This document shows positions 55,935-64,000 of a stretch of 64,000 bases of DNA, one piece after another (the first letter of the stretch is position 1; each line of letters starts with the position of its first letter). Below the pieces are notes generated by a model. The model did no database searches. It had not been told where the DNA came from and worked only from the letters and a program-made list of their open reading frames with translations. Position numbers and translations under genes: made by a program. The stretch spans positions 1,736,001 through 1,800,000 of the forward strand of contig NZ_CP096032.1 of assembly GCF_023115425.1 (NCBI RefSeq), written 5' to 3'. Source of the stretch: Synechococcus sp. A10-1-5-1. GTDB lineage: Bacteria; Cyanobacteriota; Cyanobacteriia; PCC-6307; Cyanobiaceae.

Positions 55935-58295
55935 ATGCTCCAGGCGGTGCCCGGCACGGCAGAACGACCCGCCTCTGATGGGGCAGCGGCTTCTGCTGAA
56001 TGCCAAGGCCCTGGAGCGGCCCTCGGACGGCGGAGCATCCAGAGTCCCGCGGATTACGGCATCGAGTTGCCGGCGTGGCTGCACACCTGCATCGAGCATG
56101 TGCCCCCTGGCGCCGGGGAAAGTTGCCCGACGGACACCGAGGCGCTGCTGGCCTCAGCATTCGATTTCGCGTTTCAGCTCCATGACGGTCAGGTGCGGGC
56201 CAGCGGCGAGCCCTACATCTGCCATCCCGTGGCGGTTGCTGATTTGCTTCGCGACATTGGCGCGAGTGCGGGGGTAATTGCTGCCGGGTTCCTCCACGAC
56301 GTGGTGGAGGACACCGAGGTCACTCCGGAGGAGATCGAGCAGCACTTTGGCCCTGAGGTCCGGGGCTTGGTGGAGGGGGTCACCAAGTTGGGGGGCTTTC
56401 ACTTCACCAACAAGACCGAAGCCCAGGCCGAAAACCTGCGCCGCATGTTCTTGGCCATGGCCAGTGACATCCGCGTCGTGCTGGTGAAGCTGGCCGATCG
56501 CCTGCACAACATGCGCACCCTGGGTGCGCTCAAGCCCGAGAAGCAGCAGCGCATTGCTCGGGAAACCCGCGAGATTTACGGCCCCTTGGCGAACCGCCTG
56601 GGTATCGGTCGCTTCAAGTGGGAGTTGGAGGACCTGGCCTTCAAGATCCTTGAGCCTGAGGCCTTCCGCGATGTGCAGCAGCAGGTCTCGAGCAAGCGCA
56701 GCGACCGCGAACAGCGCCTGGGCGTCACCGCCGAGATCCTCAGTGGAAAGTTGGCTTCCGTCGGCTTGGGTGAATGCGAGGTCAGTGGACGGCCCAAGCA
56801 CCTCTACGGCATCTGGAACAAGATGCAGCGCCAGCGCAAGGCCTTCCACGAGATCTACGACGTGGCAGCGCTGCGGATCATCTGTCCCAACGTGGAGAGT
56901 TGTTATCGCGCCCTAGCGGTGGTGCATGACACCTTCAGGCCGATCCCTGGGCGCTTCAAGGACTACATCGGTCTGCCCAAGCCCAATGGCTACCAGTCCC
57001 TGCACACGGCGGTGATCGGTCGCCATCGCCCGATTGAAGTGCAGATCCGCACGGCTGAGATGCACCGGGTCGCGGAGTTTGGTATCGCCGCCCACTGGAA
57101 ATACAAAGAGGGGGGGTCCCCCGCCGCCACCGGAGCCGATGCAGAGCGCTTCAACTGGCTACGGCAACTGGTGGATTGGCAAAAAGATGGTGTCGGCGAG
57201 GACAGCGGTGACTTCCTGCGCTCGATCAAAGAGGACCTCTTTGATGAAGAGGTGTTTGTCTTCACCCCCGGAGGGGATGTGGTGGGCCTACGCAATGGTT
57301 CAACCGCAGTGGACTTCGCCTATCGGATTCACTCCGAGGTGGGCAACCACTGCCAGGGCGCCCGTATCAATGATCGCCTCTGTCCCTTGGCAACCCCGCT
57401 GCAAAACGGCGACTTCGTTCAGATCCTGACCTCGAAGACGGCGCACCCCAGCCTGGACTGGCTCAACTTCGTGGCGACGCCAACGGCGCGCAATCGCATT
57501 CGTCAGTGGTACAAGAAGAGCCATCGCGAGGAGAACATCCAGCGCGGCACCGGCATGCTCGAGCGGGAGCTGGGCCGTGATGGCTTCGACGCTCTCCTCA
57601 AAGGTGAGGCGATGGCGAAGGTCGCTCGCCGTTGCAACCTGGTTGGCACCGAAGACCTGCTCGCGGCCATCGGTTTCGGGGGCGTCACGCTCCATCAGGT
57701 TCTCAACCGTCTGCGGGAGGAGCTGCGCCTGGCCACCGAGGCCGAGGCCCCGTCCATCACGGATGAAGAGCTGGCTAGCAACCTCTCCCAGCAAGGAGAA
57801 CAGGCCTCAGGTCCGGCAACCCCCCTCACGGGCCATGGCGATGCCAGCCCGATCCTGGGCCTCGAGGGTCTCGAATACCGCTTGGGCGGATGTTGCAGTG
57901 CACTCCCCGGAGAGGCGATTGTCGGCACGGTCGCCCTGGGTAATCACGGCATCACCATTCACCGGCAGGACTGTTCCAACCTCGGTTCGGTGCCAGCGGA
58001 GCGCCGCCTGCCGGTGCAGTGGAATCCCCAGGTCAGTCACTCTCAGCGTCGCCGCTATCCGGTGCAGCTGCGCATTGAGGTGTTGGACCGGGTAGGCGTC
58101 CTTAAAGACATCCTCACCCGCCTCTCTGATCACCGCATCAACGTCAGTGATGCACGGGTGCGCACGAACCCTGGCCGTCCAGCGCGCATCGACTTGAAGG
58201 TCGAGTTGGAGAGCGCCGATCAGCTGAGCTCCACCATGGACCAGATCCGATCCATGGCGGATGTGCTCGACATTGCCCGCACGGGCATCGGTTGA
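55935..58295 (+). CDS. spoT: Bifunctional (p)ppGpp synthetase/hydrolase (Rel/SpoT)
   Basis: This is the stringent response enzyme, 786 residues from the ATG at 55935 (an earlier ATG at 55860 is possible). HD hydrolase domain (about 70-220) with HDVVEDT; synthetase domain (about 265-390) with RFKDYIGLPKPNGYQSLHT, whose RxKD form is that of bifunctional Rel enzymes; TGS domain (about 415-475, VFTPGGDVVGLRNGSTAVDFAY); a C-terminal ACT domain (about 710-786). It should both make and destroy (p)ppGpp according to nutrient and light status. Confidence 0.95.
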   Translation: MLQAVPGTAERPASDGAAASAECQGPGAALGRRSIQSPADYGIELPAWLHTCIEHVPPGAGESCPTDTEALLASAFDFAFQLHDGQVRASGEPYICHPVAVADLLRDIGASAGVIAAGFLHDVVEDTEVTPEEIEQHFGPEVRGLVEGVTKLGGFHFTNKTEAQAENLRRMFLAMASDIRVVLVKLADRLHNMRTLGALKPEKQQRIARETREIYGPLANRLGIGRFKWELEDLAFKILEPEAFRDVQQQVSSKRSDREQRLGVTAEILSGKLASVGLGECEVSGRPKHLYGIWNKMQRQRKAFHEIYDVAALRIICPNVESCYRALAVVHDTFRPIPGRFKDYIGLPKPNGYQSLHTAVIGRHRPIEVQIRTAEMHRVAEFGIAAHWKYKEGGSPAATGADAERFNWLRQLVDWQKDGVGEDSGDFLRSIKEDLFDEEVFVFTPGGDVVGLRNGSTAVDFAYRIHSEVGNHCQGARINDRLCPLATPLQNGDFVQILTSKTAHPSLDWLNFVATPTARNRIRQWYKKSHREENIQRGTGMLERELGRDGFDALLKGEAMAKVARRCNLVGTEDLLAAIGFGGVTLHQVLNRLREELRLATEAEAPSITDEELASNLSQQGEQASGPATPLTGHGDASPILGLEGLEYRLGGCCSALPGEAIVGTVALGNHGITIHRQDCSNLGSVPAERRLPVQWNPQVSHSQRRRYPVQLRIEVLDRVGVLKDILTRLSDHRINVSDARVRTNPGRPARIDLKVELESADQLSSTMDQIRSMADVLDIARTGIG

Positions 58296-58402
58296 GGCTT
58301 GCTGCGTTTGGGTCTGCACACCAACCCCCTGGCTGGTCAGCTGGGCTACAGCTTCTGCTGAAGAGGTTCTGTAGCAAGAGGCCAACGGATCAACCGGTTG
58401 CC

Positions 58403-58588
58403 ATGACCTCTGAACAGGCGGCGCAGCTCATCGATGACGCACTGGATCTGGTGCAGGAGCGCCTCGAGACCCTCGATAAGCGCCAGCCGCTCGCCCATCA
58501 AGCCCTGATGGAGGAGTTCCGCGAGTGGCGCCATCCCCCCGGGAGCCACATTGACTTGATGGTCTGCCCGGGCTTCTCCACGAGCTGA
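58403..58588 (+). CDS. Small hypothetical protein, 61 residues
   Basis: This short acidic helical protein has no recognised domain. Residues 3-45 form a likely amphipathic helix pair (EQAAQLIDDALDLVQERLETL, EEFREWRHPPGSHIDLMV). It sits between spoT and mnmE on the same strand. No clear ribosome-binding site is seen, and a longer frame from 58292 is less likely. Conservation would decide whether it is real. Confidence 0.5.
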   Translation: MTSEQAAQLIDDALDLVQERLETLDKRQPLAHQALMEEFREWRHPPGSHIDLMVCPGFSTS

Positions 58589-58613
58589 GGCAGCGAAACG
58601 AGACACTGGAGGC

Positions 58614-59963
58614 ATGCCCTCCGAAACGATCGCCGCCGTCGCCACCGCCGTCGCCGCTGGCGAGGGCAGCGTCTCGATCGTCCGGATCTCTGGGCCTGAG
58701 GCTGAGGTCATTGGGCAGCGCTTGTTTGAGGCTCCCGGCAAGCAGGTCTGGGACAGCCACCGCGTGCTCTATGGCCATGTGCGCGATCCCGGCAGCGGCG
58801 AGCGGGTTGATGAAGCCTTGCTGCTGTTGATGCGGGCTCCCCGCAGCTTCACCCGCGAAACCGTCGTCGAGCTGCATTGTCACGGGGGTCTGATCTCTGT
58901 GCAGCGCGTGCTGGAGCTGGTGCTGGCCGCGGGTGCACGGCGCGCCTTGCCCGGTGAATTCAGCCAAAGGGCCTTCCTGAATGGCCGGCTGGATCTCACC
59001 CGCGCTGAAGCGATCAGCGAGTTGGTCACGGCCCGCAGCCGGCGGGCGGCCCAATTGGCAATGGCTGGCCTCGATGGTGGCTTGGAACGCCGGATTAGTG
59101 CGTTGCGGCTGCGCCTGCTGGATCAGCTGGCGGAGTTAGAGGCCCGGGTGGATTTTGAAGACGACCTGCCGCCCTTGGATGGCCAGGCGGTGGCATCGGA
59201 ATTGCAGGCAGTCCGCGCTGAGTTGTTGGAACTGGTTGCCGACGGCGAGCGCGGCCAGATCCTGCGGGAGGGGCTCAAGGTGGCGATCGTGGGCCGCCCC
59301 AACGTCGGCAAGAGCAGCCTGCTCAATTTGCTCAGCCGCTGCGATCGCGCCATCGTGACCGACTTGCCCGGCACCACCCGCGACCTAGTGGAGAGTGAGC
59401 TGGTATTGAAGGGAGTTCCGCTCACCCTGCTGGATACCGCTGGGATTCGCGACACCGACGATCGCGTTGAGCAGATCGGCATCGAACGCAGCCGTGGCGC
59501 GGTGCAGGCTGCGGACGTGGTGCTGCTGTTGTTTGACCTGGTTCAGGGTTGGTTGGCGGAGGACCAGGCTCTGCTGGATTCACTGCCTCCCGGTATCCCC
59601 CATTTGGTGGTGGCCAACAAGGCGGATCAGCCGGCGGCTGGACCTCCCGCCGATGCCGATGTCTGCATCAGTGCCCTGACCGGTGCCGGTCATGAGGCCC
59701 TCGTCGATCGCTTGCTGCAGCGTTGCGGCCATGGCGGTGAGCAGGGGCTGCGGGTGGCCCTGAATCAGCGGCAGCTGGATCTGGCTTTGTCAGCAGCGGC
59801 GAGCTTGCAGCGCACCCTGGAAGCCGGTGAGCAGCAGTTGCCCTGGGACTTCTGGACGATTGACTTGCGGGGTGCCGTGCGCTCGCTTGGGGAAATCACC
59901 GGAGCGGAGGTCACCGAGGCGGTCCTGGATCGGATCTTCTCGCGCTTCTGCATTGGCAAATAG
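58614..59963 (+). CDS. mnmE: tRNA modification GTPase MnmE
   Basis: With MnmG it adds aminomethyl-type groups to the wobble uridine of certain tRNAs. It is 449 residues. The N-terminal formyl-THF-binding domain begins ETIAAVATAVAAGEGSVSIVRISGP and has LPGEFSQRAFLNGRLDL. The G domain inserted in the helical domain has GRPNVGKSSLLNLL (G1), DTAGIRDT (G3) and NKAD (G4). The C-terminal FCIGK contains the conserved cysteine. It is flanked by small gaps only. Confidence 0.97.
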   Translation: MPSETIAAVATAVAAGEGSVSIVRISGPEAEVIGQRLFEAPGKQVWDSHRVLYGHVRDPGSGERVDEALLLLMRAPRSFTRETVVELHCHGGLISVQRVLELVLAAGARRALPGEFSQRAFLNGRLDLTRAEAISELVTARSRRAAQLAMAGLDGGLERRISALRLRLLDQLAELEARVDFEDDLPPLDGQAVASELQAVRAELLELVADGERGQILREGLKVAIVGRPNVGKSSLLNLLSRCDRAIVTDLPGTTRDLVESELVLKGVPLTLLDTAGIRDTDDRVEQIGIERSRGAVQAADVVLLLFDLVQGWLAEDQALLDSLPPGIPHLVVANKADQPAAGPPADADVCISALTGAGHEALVDRLLQRCGHGGEQGLRVALNQRQLDLALSAAASLQRTLEAGEQQLPWDFWTIDLRGAVRSLGEITGAEVTEAVLDRIFSRFCIGK

Positions 59964-60015
59964 GGCTCAGGGTTCCGGCAAGCTGCCCCTGGGTCCTTCA
60001 TCACGCTGAGTTCAG

Positions 60016-60870
60016 ATGAGCGCCGCCTCGCTTCCCCTGACGCCAGCCCTTCAGCAGCAGCTGCGCGATTGGCTGCAAGAGGACATCGGCCGCGGCGACC
60101 TCAGCGCCCCTGCTTTGGCCTCCGGTCGCTGCCGGGCCCACTGGATCAGCAAGGCCGATGGCGTGTTCTGCGGCGGTCCATTGCTGGAGTTTGTGTTTCG
60201 CGAGCTCGATTCGACCGCCAGCGTGGAGCGGTTGGTGGCGGACGGGGATGCGGTCAGCCCGGGGCAACGCCTGGTGAACCTGGAGGCCGAGGCGCCGGCC
60301 TTGGTGGCGGCCGAGCGCACGGCCCTGAACCTGGCGATGCGCCTCTCGGGGATTGCCACGGAGACGGCCCGCCTGGTGGCCGAACTGGAGGGCAGCGGGG
60401 TCCGCTTGGCGGACACCCGCAAGACCACCCCGGGGCTGCGCGTGCTGGAGAAGTACGCCGTGCGCTGCGGCGGTGGCGTGAACCATCGCCTCGGCCTGGA
60501 CGATGCGGCGATGCTCAAGGAAAACCATCTGGCCTGGGCCGGTGGGGTGGCCGCGGCAATCACCGCTGTTCGCGTTGGAGCCCCCTGGCCGGCTCGCGTG
60601 ATCGTGGAAGCGGAGACCGCGGCTGAGGCCCAGGCGGCGATTGAGGCGGGAGCCGATGGGGTGTTGCTCGATGAGTTCAGCCCAGAGGCCCTGCGGGAGC
60701 TTGTCCCCCAGTTGCGGGCCCTAAGCCCACGGCCGGTGGTGCTCGAGGCCTCCGGCGTCCAGCCGGATCAGCTGCGTGCTTATGGGGCTACGGGGATTGA
60801 TCTGATTTCCACCAGCGCACCGGTGACCCGCAGCAGCTGGCTGGACCTGAGCATGCGCTTCTCCAGCTGA
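60016..60870 (+). CDS. nadC: Nicotinate-nucleotide pyrophosphorylase (quinolinate phosphoribosyltransferase)
   Basis: It converts quinolinate and PRPP to nicotinate mononucleotide in NAD synthesis. It is 284 residues. The N-terminal open-faced sandwich contains EDIGRGDLS, and the barrel has NLAMRLSGIAT, ADTRKTTPGLRVLEKYAVRCGGGVNHRLGLDDAAMLKENHL (with the conserved basic residues), and EASGV. It is followed 47 bases later by argS, probably in the same transcript. Confidence 0.96.
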   Translation: MSAASLPLTPALQQQLRDWLQEDIGRGDLSAPALASGRCRAHWISKADGVFCGGPLLEFVFRELDSTASVERLVADGDAVSPGQRLVNLEAEAPALVAAERTALNLAMRLSGIATETARLVAELEGSGVRLADTRKTTPGLRVLEKYAVRCGGGVNHRLGLDDAAMLKENHLAWAGGVAAAITAVRVGAPWPARVIVEAETAAEAQAAIEAGADGVLLDEFSPEALRELVPQLRALSPRPVVLEASGVQPDQLRAYGATGIDLISTSAPVTRSSWLDLSMRFSS

Positions 60871-60917
60871 GCCATTCCCGCGGAGAGGGATGATCTGAAG
60901 ATCTCCTCCGCATCTCC

Positions 60918-62702
60918 ATGCTTCGCATCGCCCAATCCCTGGAGAACCAGCTGCGGGATGCGATGCAACGGGCGTTTCCCGAGGCGGCAGCGGCGGGGCA
61001 GGCCTTTGATCCCCAACTGGCGCCGGCCAGTAAGCCCGAATTTGGGGATTTCCAGGCCAATGGCGCTTTGCCCCTAGCCAAGCCCTTGGGCCAGCCACCC
61101 CGCAAGATCGCCGAGGCGGTGGTGGAGCAACTCAAGGCGGACGCGGGCTTTATGGACCTCTGCCAGGAGCCGCAGATTGCGGGACCTGGTTTCATCAACA
61201 TCACCCTGCAACCCGAGCGTTTGGCGGCGGAGGTGCAGCAGCGCTTGGGGGATGCCCGCCTGGGAGTTCCCGCCGTGGAGCAGGCCTCGCCGGTGGTGGT
61301 GGACTTCTCCAGCCCCAACATCGCCAAGGAGATGCACGTGGGGCACCTGCGCTCCACGATCATTGGCGACTCCCTGGCCCGTGTCCTGGAGTTCCGCGGA
61401 CATCCGGTCCTGCGGCTGAACCACGTGGGGGATTGGGGCACCCAGTTCGGGATGCTGATCACCCACCTCAAGCAGGTGGCGCCAGAAGCGCTGGAAACCG
61501 CGGATGCGGTGGATCTGGGGGACCTGGTGGCCTTCTACCGCGAGGCCAAAAAACGCTTCGATGAGGACGAGGCGTTCCAGACCACCTCTCGGGAGGAGGT
61601 GGTGAAGCTCCAGGGCGGCGATCCGGTCTCCCTGAAGGCCTGGGGTCTGCTCTGTGACCAGAGCCGCCGCGAGTTCCAAAAGATCTACGACCGCCTCGAC
61701 ATTCGCCTGAGCGAACGGGGGGAATCCTTCTACAACCCCTATCTGGAAGGGGTCGTCCGCGACCTGGAGGCCACCGGCCTGTTGGTGGTGGATGACGGCG
61801 CCCGCTGCGTCTTCCTTGAGGGGGTGAGCGGTAAGGACGGCAAGCCCTTGCCGGTGATCGTCCAGAAGAGTGACGGCGGCTTCAACTACGCCACCACGGA
61901 CCTGGCGGCCATCCGTTACCGCTTTGGTTCAGTCCCGGAGGGTGATGGCGCCCGCCGGGTTGTGTACGTGACCGATGCTGGCCAGGCGAATCACTTCGCT
62001 GGGGTGTTCCAGGTGGCCCGCCGGGCCGGTTGGCTGCCAGAGGGTGCTCGCCTGGAGCACGTGCCGTTTGGACTGGTGCAAGGGGAAGACGGCAAGAAAC
62101 TGAAAACCCGAGCCGGGGACACGGTGCGCCTGCGGGATCTTCTGGATGAGGCCGTTGAGCGCTCCGATGCGGACTTGCGTCGCCGCCTGGAGGAGGAGGG
62201 CCGCAGCGAGGACGAGGCCTTCATTGAGCATGTGGCCACCACGGTTGGTCTGGCGGCGGTGAAGTACGCCGACCTCAGCCAGAACCGGATCACCAACTAC
62301 CAGTTCAGCTTTGATCGAATGCTGGCCCTGCAGGGCAACACGGCTCCCTACTTGCTCTATGCCGTGGTCCGCATTGCCGGCATCGCCCGCAAGGGCGGTG
62401 ACCTCGATGCCTCAGCCAGCGGGGCGCTTCAGTTCAGTGAGCCCCAGGAATGGGCCCTGGTGCGGGAGCTGCTGAAGTTCGATGCGGTGATCGCCGAGGT
62501 GGAGGAGGAGTTGCTGCCCAATCGTCTCTGCACCTATCTGTTTGAGCTCTCCCAGGTGTTCAACCGCTTCTACGACCAGGTGCCGGTGTTGAAATCCGAG
62601 GGGATAGCCCGTCAGTCCCGTTTGGCCCTTTGCCGTCTCACCGCGGACACCCTCAAACTGGGACTGGGTCTGTTGGGCATCCCAACGCTGGATCGGATGT
62701 GA
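60918..62702 (+). CDS. argS: Arginyl-tRNA synthetase
   Basis: This class I synthetase is 594 residues. The N-terminal Add-1 domain is present (1-110). The HIGH-like motif is EMHVGHLRS, and [13 protein letters not shown] replaces KMSKS as is usual in ArgRS. The C-terminal DALR anticodon-binding domain ends with [14 protein letters not shown]. Its stop overlaps the hisC start by one base (TGATG). Confidence 0.97.
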   Translation: MLRIAQSLENQLRDAMQRAFPEAAAAGQAFDPQLAPASKPEFGDFQANGALPLAKPLGQPPRKIAEAVVEQLKADAGFMDLCQEPQIAGPGFINITLQPERLAAEVQQRLGDARLGVPAVEQASPVVVDFSSPNIAKEMHVGHLRSTIIGDSLARVLEFRGHPVLRLNHVGDWGTQFGMLITHLKQVAPEALETADAVDLGDLVAFYREAKKRFDEDEAFQTTSREEVVKLQGGDPVSLKAWGLLCDQSRREFQKIYDRLDIRLSERGESFYNPYLEGVVRDLEATGLLVVDDGARCVFLEGVSGKDGKPLPVIVQKSDGGFNYATTDLAAIRYRFGSVPEGDGARRVVYVTDAGQANHFAGVFQVARRAGWLPEGARLEHVPFGLVQGEDGKKLKTRAGDTVRLRDLLDEAVERSDADLRRRLEEEGRSEDEAFIEHVATTVGLAAVKYADLSQNRITNYQFSFDRMLALQGNTAPYLLYAVVRIAGIARKGGDLDASASGALQFSEPQEWALVRELLKFDAVIAEVEEELLPNRLCTYLFELSQVFNRFYDQVPVLKSEGIARQSRLALCRLTADTLKLGLGLLGIPTLDRM

Positions 62703-63790
62703 TGGAGCAAGCGTGGCCACCGGCTCGCCCTGAAGTGGAGAGCCTCCATGCCTATAGCGCTCCCCTGGAGGGACGCCGGACGTTGCTGCGGCTCGACTTC
62801 AACGAGAACACGGTTGGCCCAAGCCCCCGCGTTGTCGAAGCGTTGCGGACCATTCCCGCTGACCAGATCGGCATCTACCCCGAGTACGACGGCCTGCGGG
62901 AAGCGGTGGTGGCCAACCTGGGACTGCCGCTCCAGCCGGAGCAGGTCGGCCTGTTCAACGGTGTCGATGCGGCGATCCACGCCGTCTTTCACGCCTACGG
63001 CGACCGCGGGGAGACATTGCTCACCACCTCGCCAACCTTTGGCTACTACACACCCTGTGCCCAGATGCAGGGGATGGTGATCGAGGCCGTCCCCTATGTG
63101 GGTGAGGTCTTTGACTTCCCGCTGGAGACGATTCGCGAGCGCCTGCAGGCCTTGAAGCCCCGCCTGCTCCTGATCTGCAATCCCAACAACCCCACTGGGA
63201 CCCGTCTGGCTCCGGACGTGATTCTTCAGCTCGCGGCCGAAGCGCCGTCCACGCTGGTGGTGGTGGATGAGCTCTACGAAGCCTTCACCGGCGACAGCGT
63301 TCTTCCCAGTGCCGACTTCGCGGCCACACCGAATCTGCTGGTCCTGCGTTCGCTGGCTAAAACCGCAGGCCTGGCGGGGTTGCGCATCGGCTTTGCCTTG
63401 GGCCACGCCGCCGTCGTGGATCGTGTCAGCCGGGTCACGGGGCCCTACGACATCAACAGTTTTGCGGTGACCGCAGCCTTCGCGGCCCTGAAGGATCAGG
63501 CCTACGTGGATGCCTATGTCCAGGAGGTCCTGCAGGCCAGAACCTGGATGGCCCAGCAGCTCCGGGCCGCAGGAGTTCGCCATCACATCGATGGCGGGAA
63601 CTACCTGCTGGTGTGGCCCAAGGGTGATCCGGCGCGGATCGATCAGGGACTGCGTCAGGCCGGAATTTTGGTGCGGGCGATGACCGGCAAGCCGTTGATT
63701 GATGGCTCGCTGCGGGTCAGCCTGGGCACCACGGCGCAGATGCAGCAGTTCTGGGCGGCCTACGCCGCCCTGGAGGGACTCGCGTCTTAG
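62702..63790 (+). CDS. hisC: Histidinol-phosphate aminotransferase family protein
   Basis: It is a PLP fold-type I aminotransferase for histidine synthesis, 362 residues from the ATG at 62702. RLDFNENTVGPSP is the N-terminal substrate motif, CNPNNPTGT the PLP-pocket motif, VVDELYEAFTGD the metal-free loop aspartate region and RSLAKTAGLAGLRIGFALG contains the Schiff-base lysine. HisC-like enzymes can also use aromatic amino acids. Its stop is interlocked (TTAG) with the convergent next gene. Confidence 0.9.
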   Translation: MEQAWPPARPEVESLHAYSAPLEGRRTLLRLDFNENTVGPSPRVVEALRTIPADQIGIYPEYDGLREAVVANLGLPLQPEQVGLFNGVDAAIHAVFHAYGDRGETLLTTSPTFGYYTPCAQMQGMVIEAVPYVGEVFDFPLETIRERLQALKPRLLLICNPNNPTGTRLAPDVILQLAAEAPSTLVVVDELYEAFTGDSVLPSADFAATPNLLVLRSLAKTAGLAGLRIGFALGHAAVVDRVSRVTGPYDINSFAVTAAFAALKDQAYVDAYVQEVLQARTWMAQQLRAAGVRHHIDGGNYLLVWPKGDPARIDQGLRQAGILVRAMTGKPLIDGSLRVSLGTTAQMQQFWAAYAALEGLAS

Positions 63791-64000
63791 CGCATCACAT
63801 CGATTTGGGTGCCCTCGCCGAGCTTGCCCGGCAGGCTCAACACCCGGCCGACCCGTTTGACGCTGGTGCCCTTCATGGCCTCCAGGAAAGGTTCAACGCT
63901 GCTTTGATCGCAGTTCGCCGGCGTCTTGCCGCTGACGTACTGCACCGGAATCACCCGTTTGGGCGCCAGCTCGCGCACCACTGCTGCAGCTTCCGCGCCG
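63787..64000 (-). CDS. MBL-fold metal-dependent hydrolase, C-terminal part only
   Basis: Only the last 71 or so codons are inside the window; the frame is open at the right edge. The visible part, with VVRELAPKRVIPVQYVSGKTP and LSLPGKLGEGTQIDVMR, resembles the C-terminus of beta-lactamase-fold hydrolases of the UlaG-like kind, in which the strand before VIPVQY leads to the last metal-binding histidine or its equivalent. No metal motif can be seen here, so the family call is tentative and the function unknown. Confidence 0.55.
   Translation of the reverse strand, partial: GAEAAAVVRELAPKRVIPVQYVSGKTPANCDQSSVEPFLEAMKGTSVKRVGRVLSLPGKLGEGTQIDVMR

Overview
The window looks like a chromosome segment of a GC-rich marine or brackish picocyanobacterium (Synechococcus/Cyanobium group). 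The main pointers are a paired Flv1/Flv3 flavodiiron operon, ABC1-kinase, DUF3747 and MEKHLA proteins, an arginine decarboxylase of cyanobacterial type, picocyanobacterial small proteins, very tight gene packing, and several copies of the cyanobacterial palindrome GCGATCGC. This assignment comes from gene content only. I see no insertion sequence, prophage, CRISPR array, rRNA or tRNA gene, and no gap between genes longer than about 290 bases.

Layout. 1-4.6 kb: a PLP lyase gene (cut by the window edge), gcvH and gcvP. 4.7-9.4 kb: two small convergent genes, the flv3-flv1 operon and an hsp20 gene. 9.5-14.5 kb: a minus-strand cluster of an SNF2 helicase, a SWIM zinc-finger protein and a MEKHLA (PAS-like) protein, plus a small membrane protein. 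14.5-25 kb: alaS, a 63-residue gene with a structured leader, speA/ndk (divergent), thiO, gatB, coaE/argJ (divergent). 24.7-29 kb: two small proteins, an ABC1 kinase, eno and gloA. 29-35.6 kb: a clpB paralogue, then the transcription/ribosome block secE-nusG-rplK-rplA-rplJ-rplL with an L10 leader. 35.6-36.5 kb: a candidate small RNA and a DUF3747 exported protein. 36.5-38.4 kb: rnhA and pyrD. 38.4-43.7 kb: pilM-pilN-pilO-pilQ (type IV pilus assembly) and a pentapeptide-repeat protein. 43.8-50.6 kb: cobD, murG, exported proteins, a dehydrogenase, an EF-hand protein and a two-component system. 50.6-58.6 kb: pgk, a universal stress protein, ylqF-rluD, a double-ATPase peptide transporter subunit and the (p)ppGpp enzyme. 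58.6-64 kb: mnmE, nadC, argS, hisC and the end of an MBL-fold hydrolase.

Most of this is housekeeping: translation (alaS, argS, gatB, ribosomal proteins, ylqF, rluD, mnmE), central metabolism (eno, pgk, gcvHP) and cofactors (nadC, coaE, thiO, cobD). Many same-strand neighbours are coupled by TGATG, GTGA or ATGA overlaps.

The least explained signals are RNA-level. First, a probable minus-strand RNA of about 96 nt (35626-35721) begins with the exact complement of the conserved Yfr1 motif. Second, the leader of the 63-residue gene at 17291 has two copies of GCAGGA, one containing the Shine-Dalgarno, competing for a single TCCTGC. At protein level the SNF2-SWIM-MEKHLA cluster and the C-terminal extension of RNase HI merit attention.
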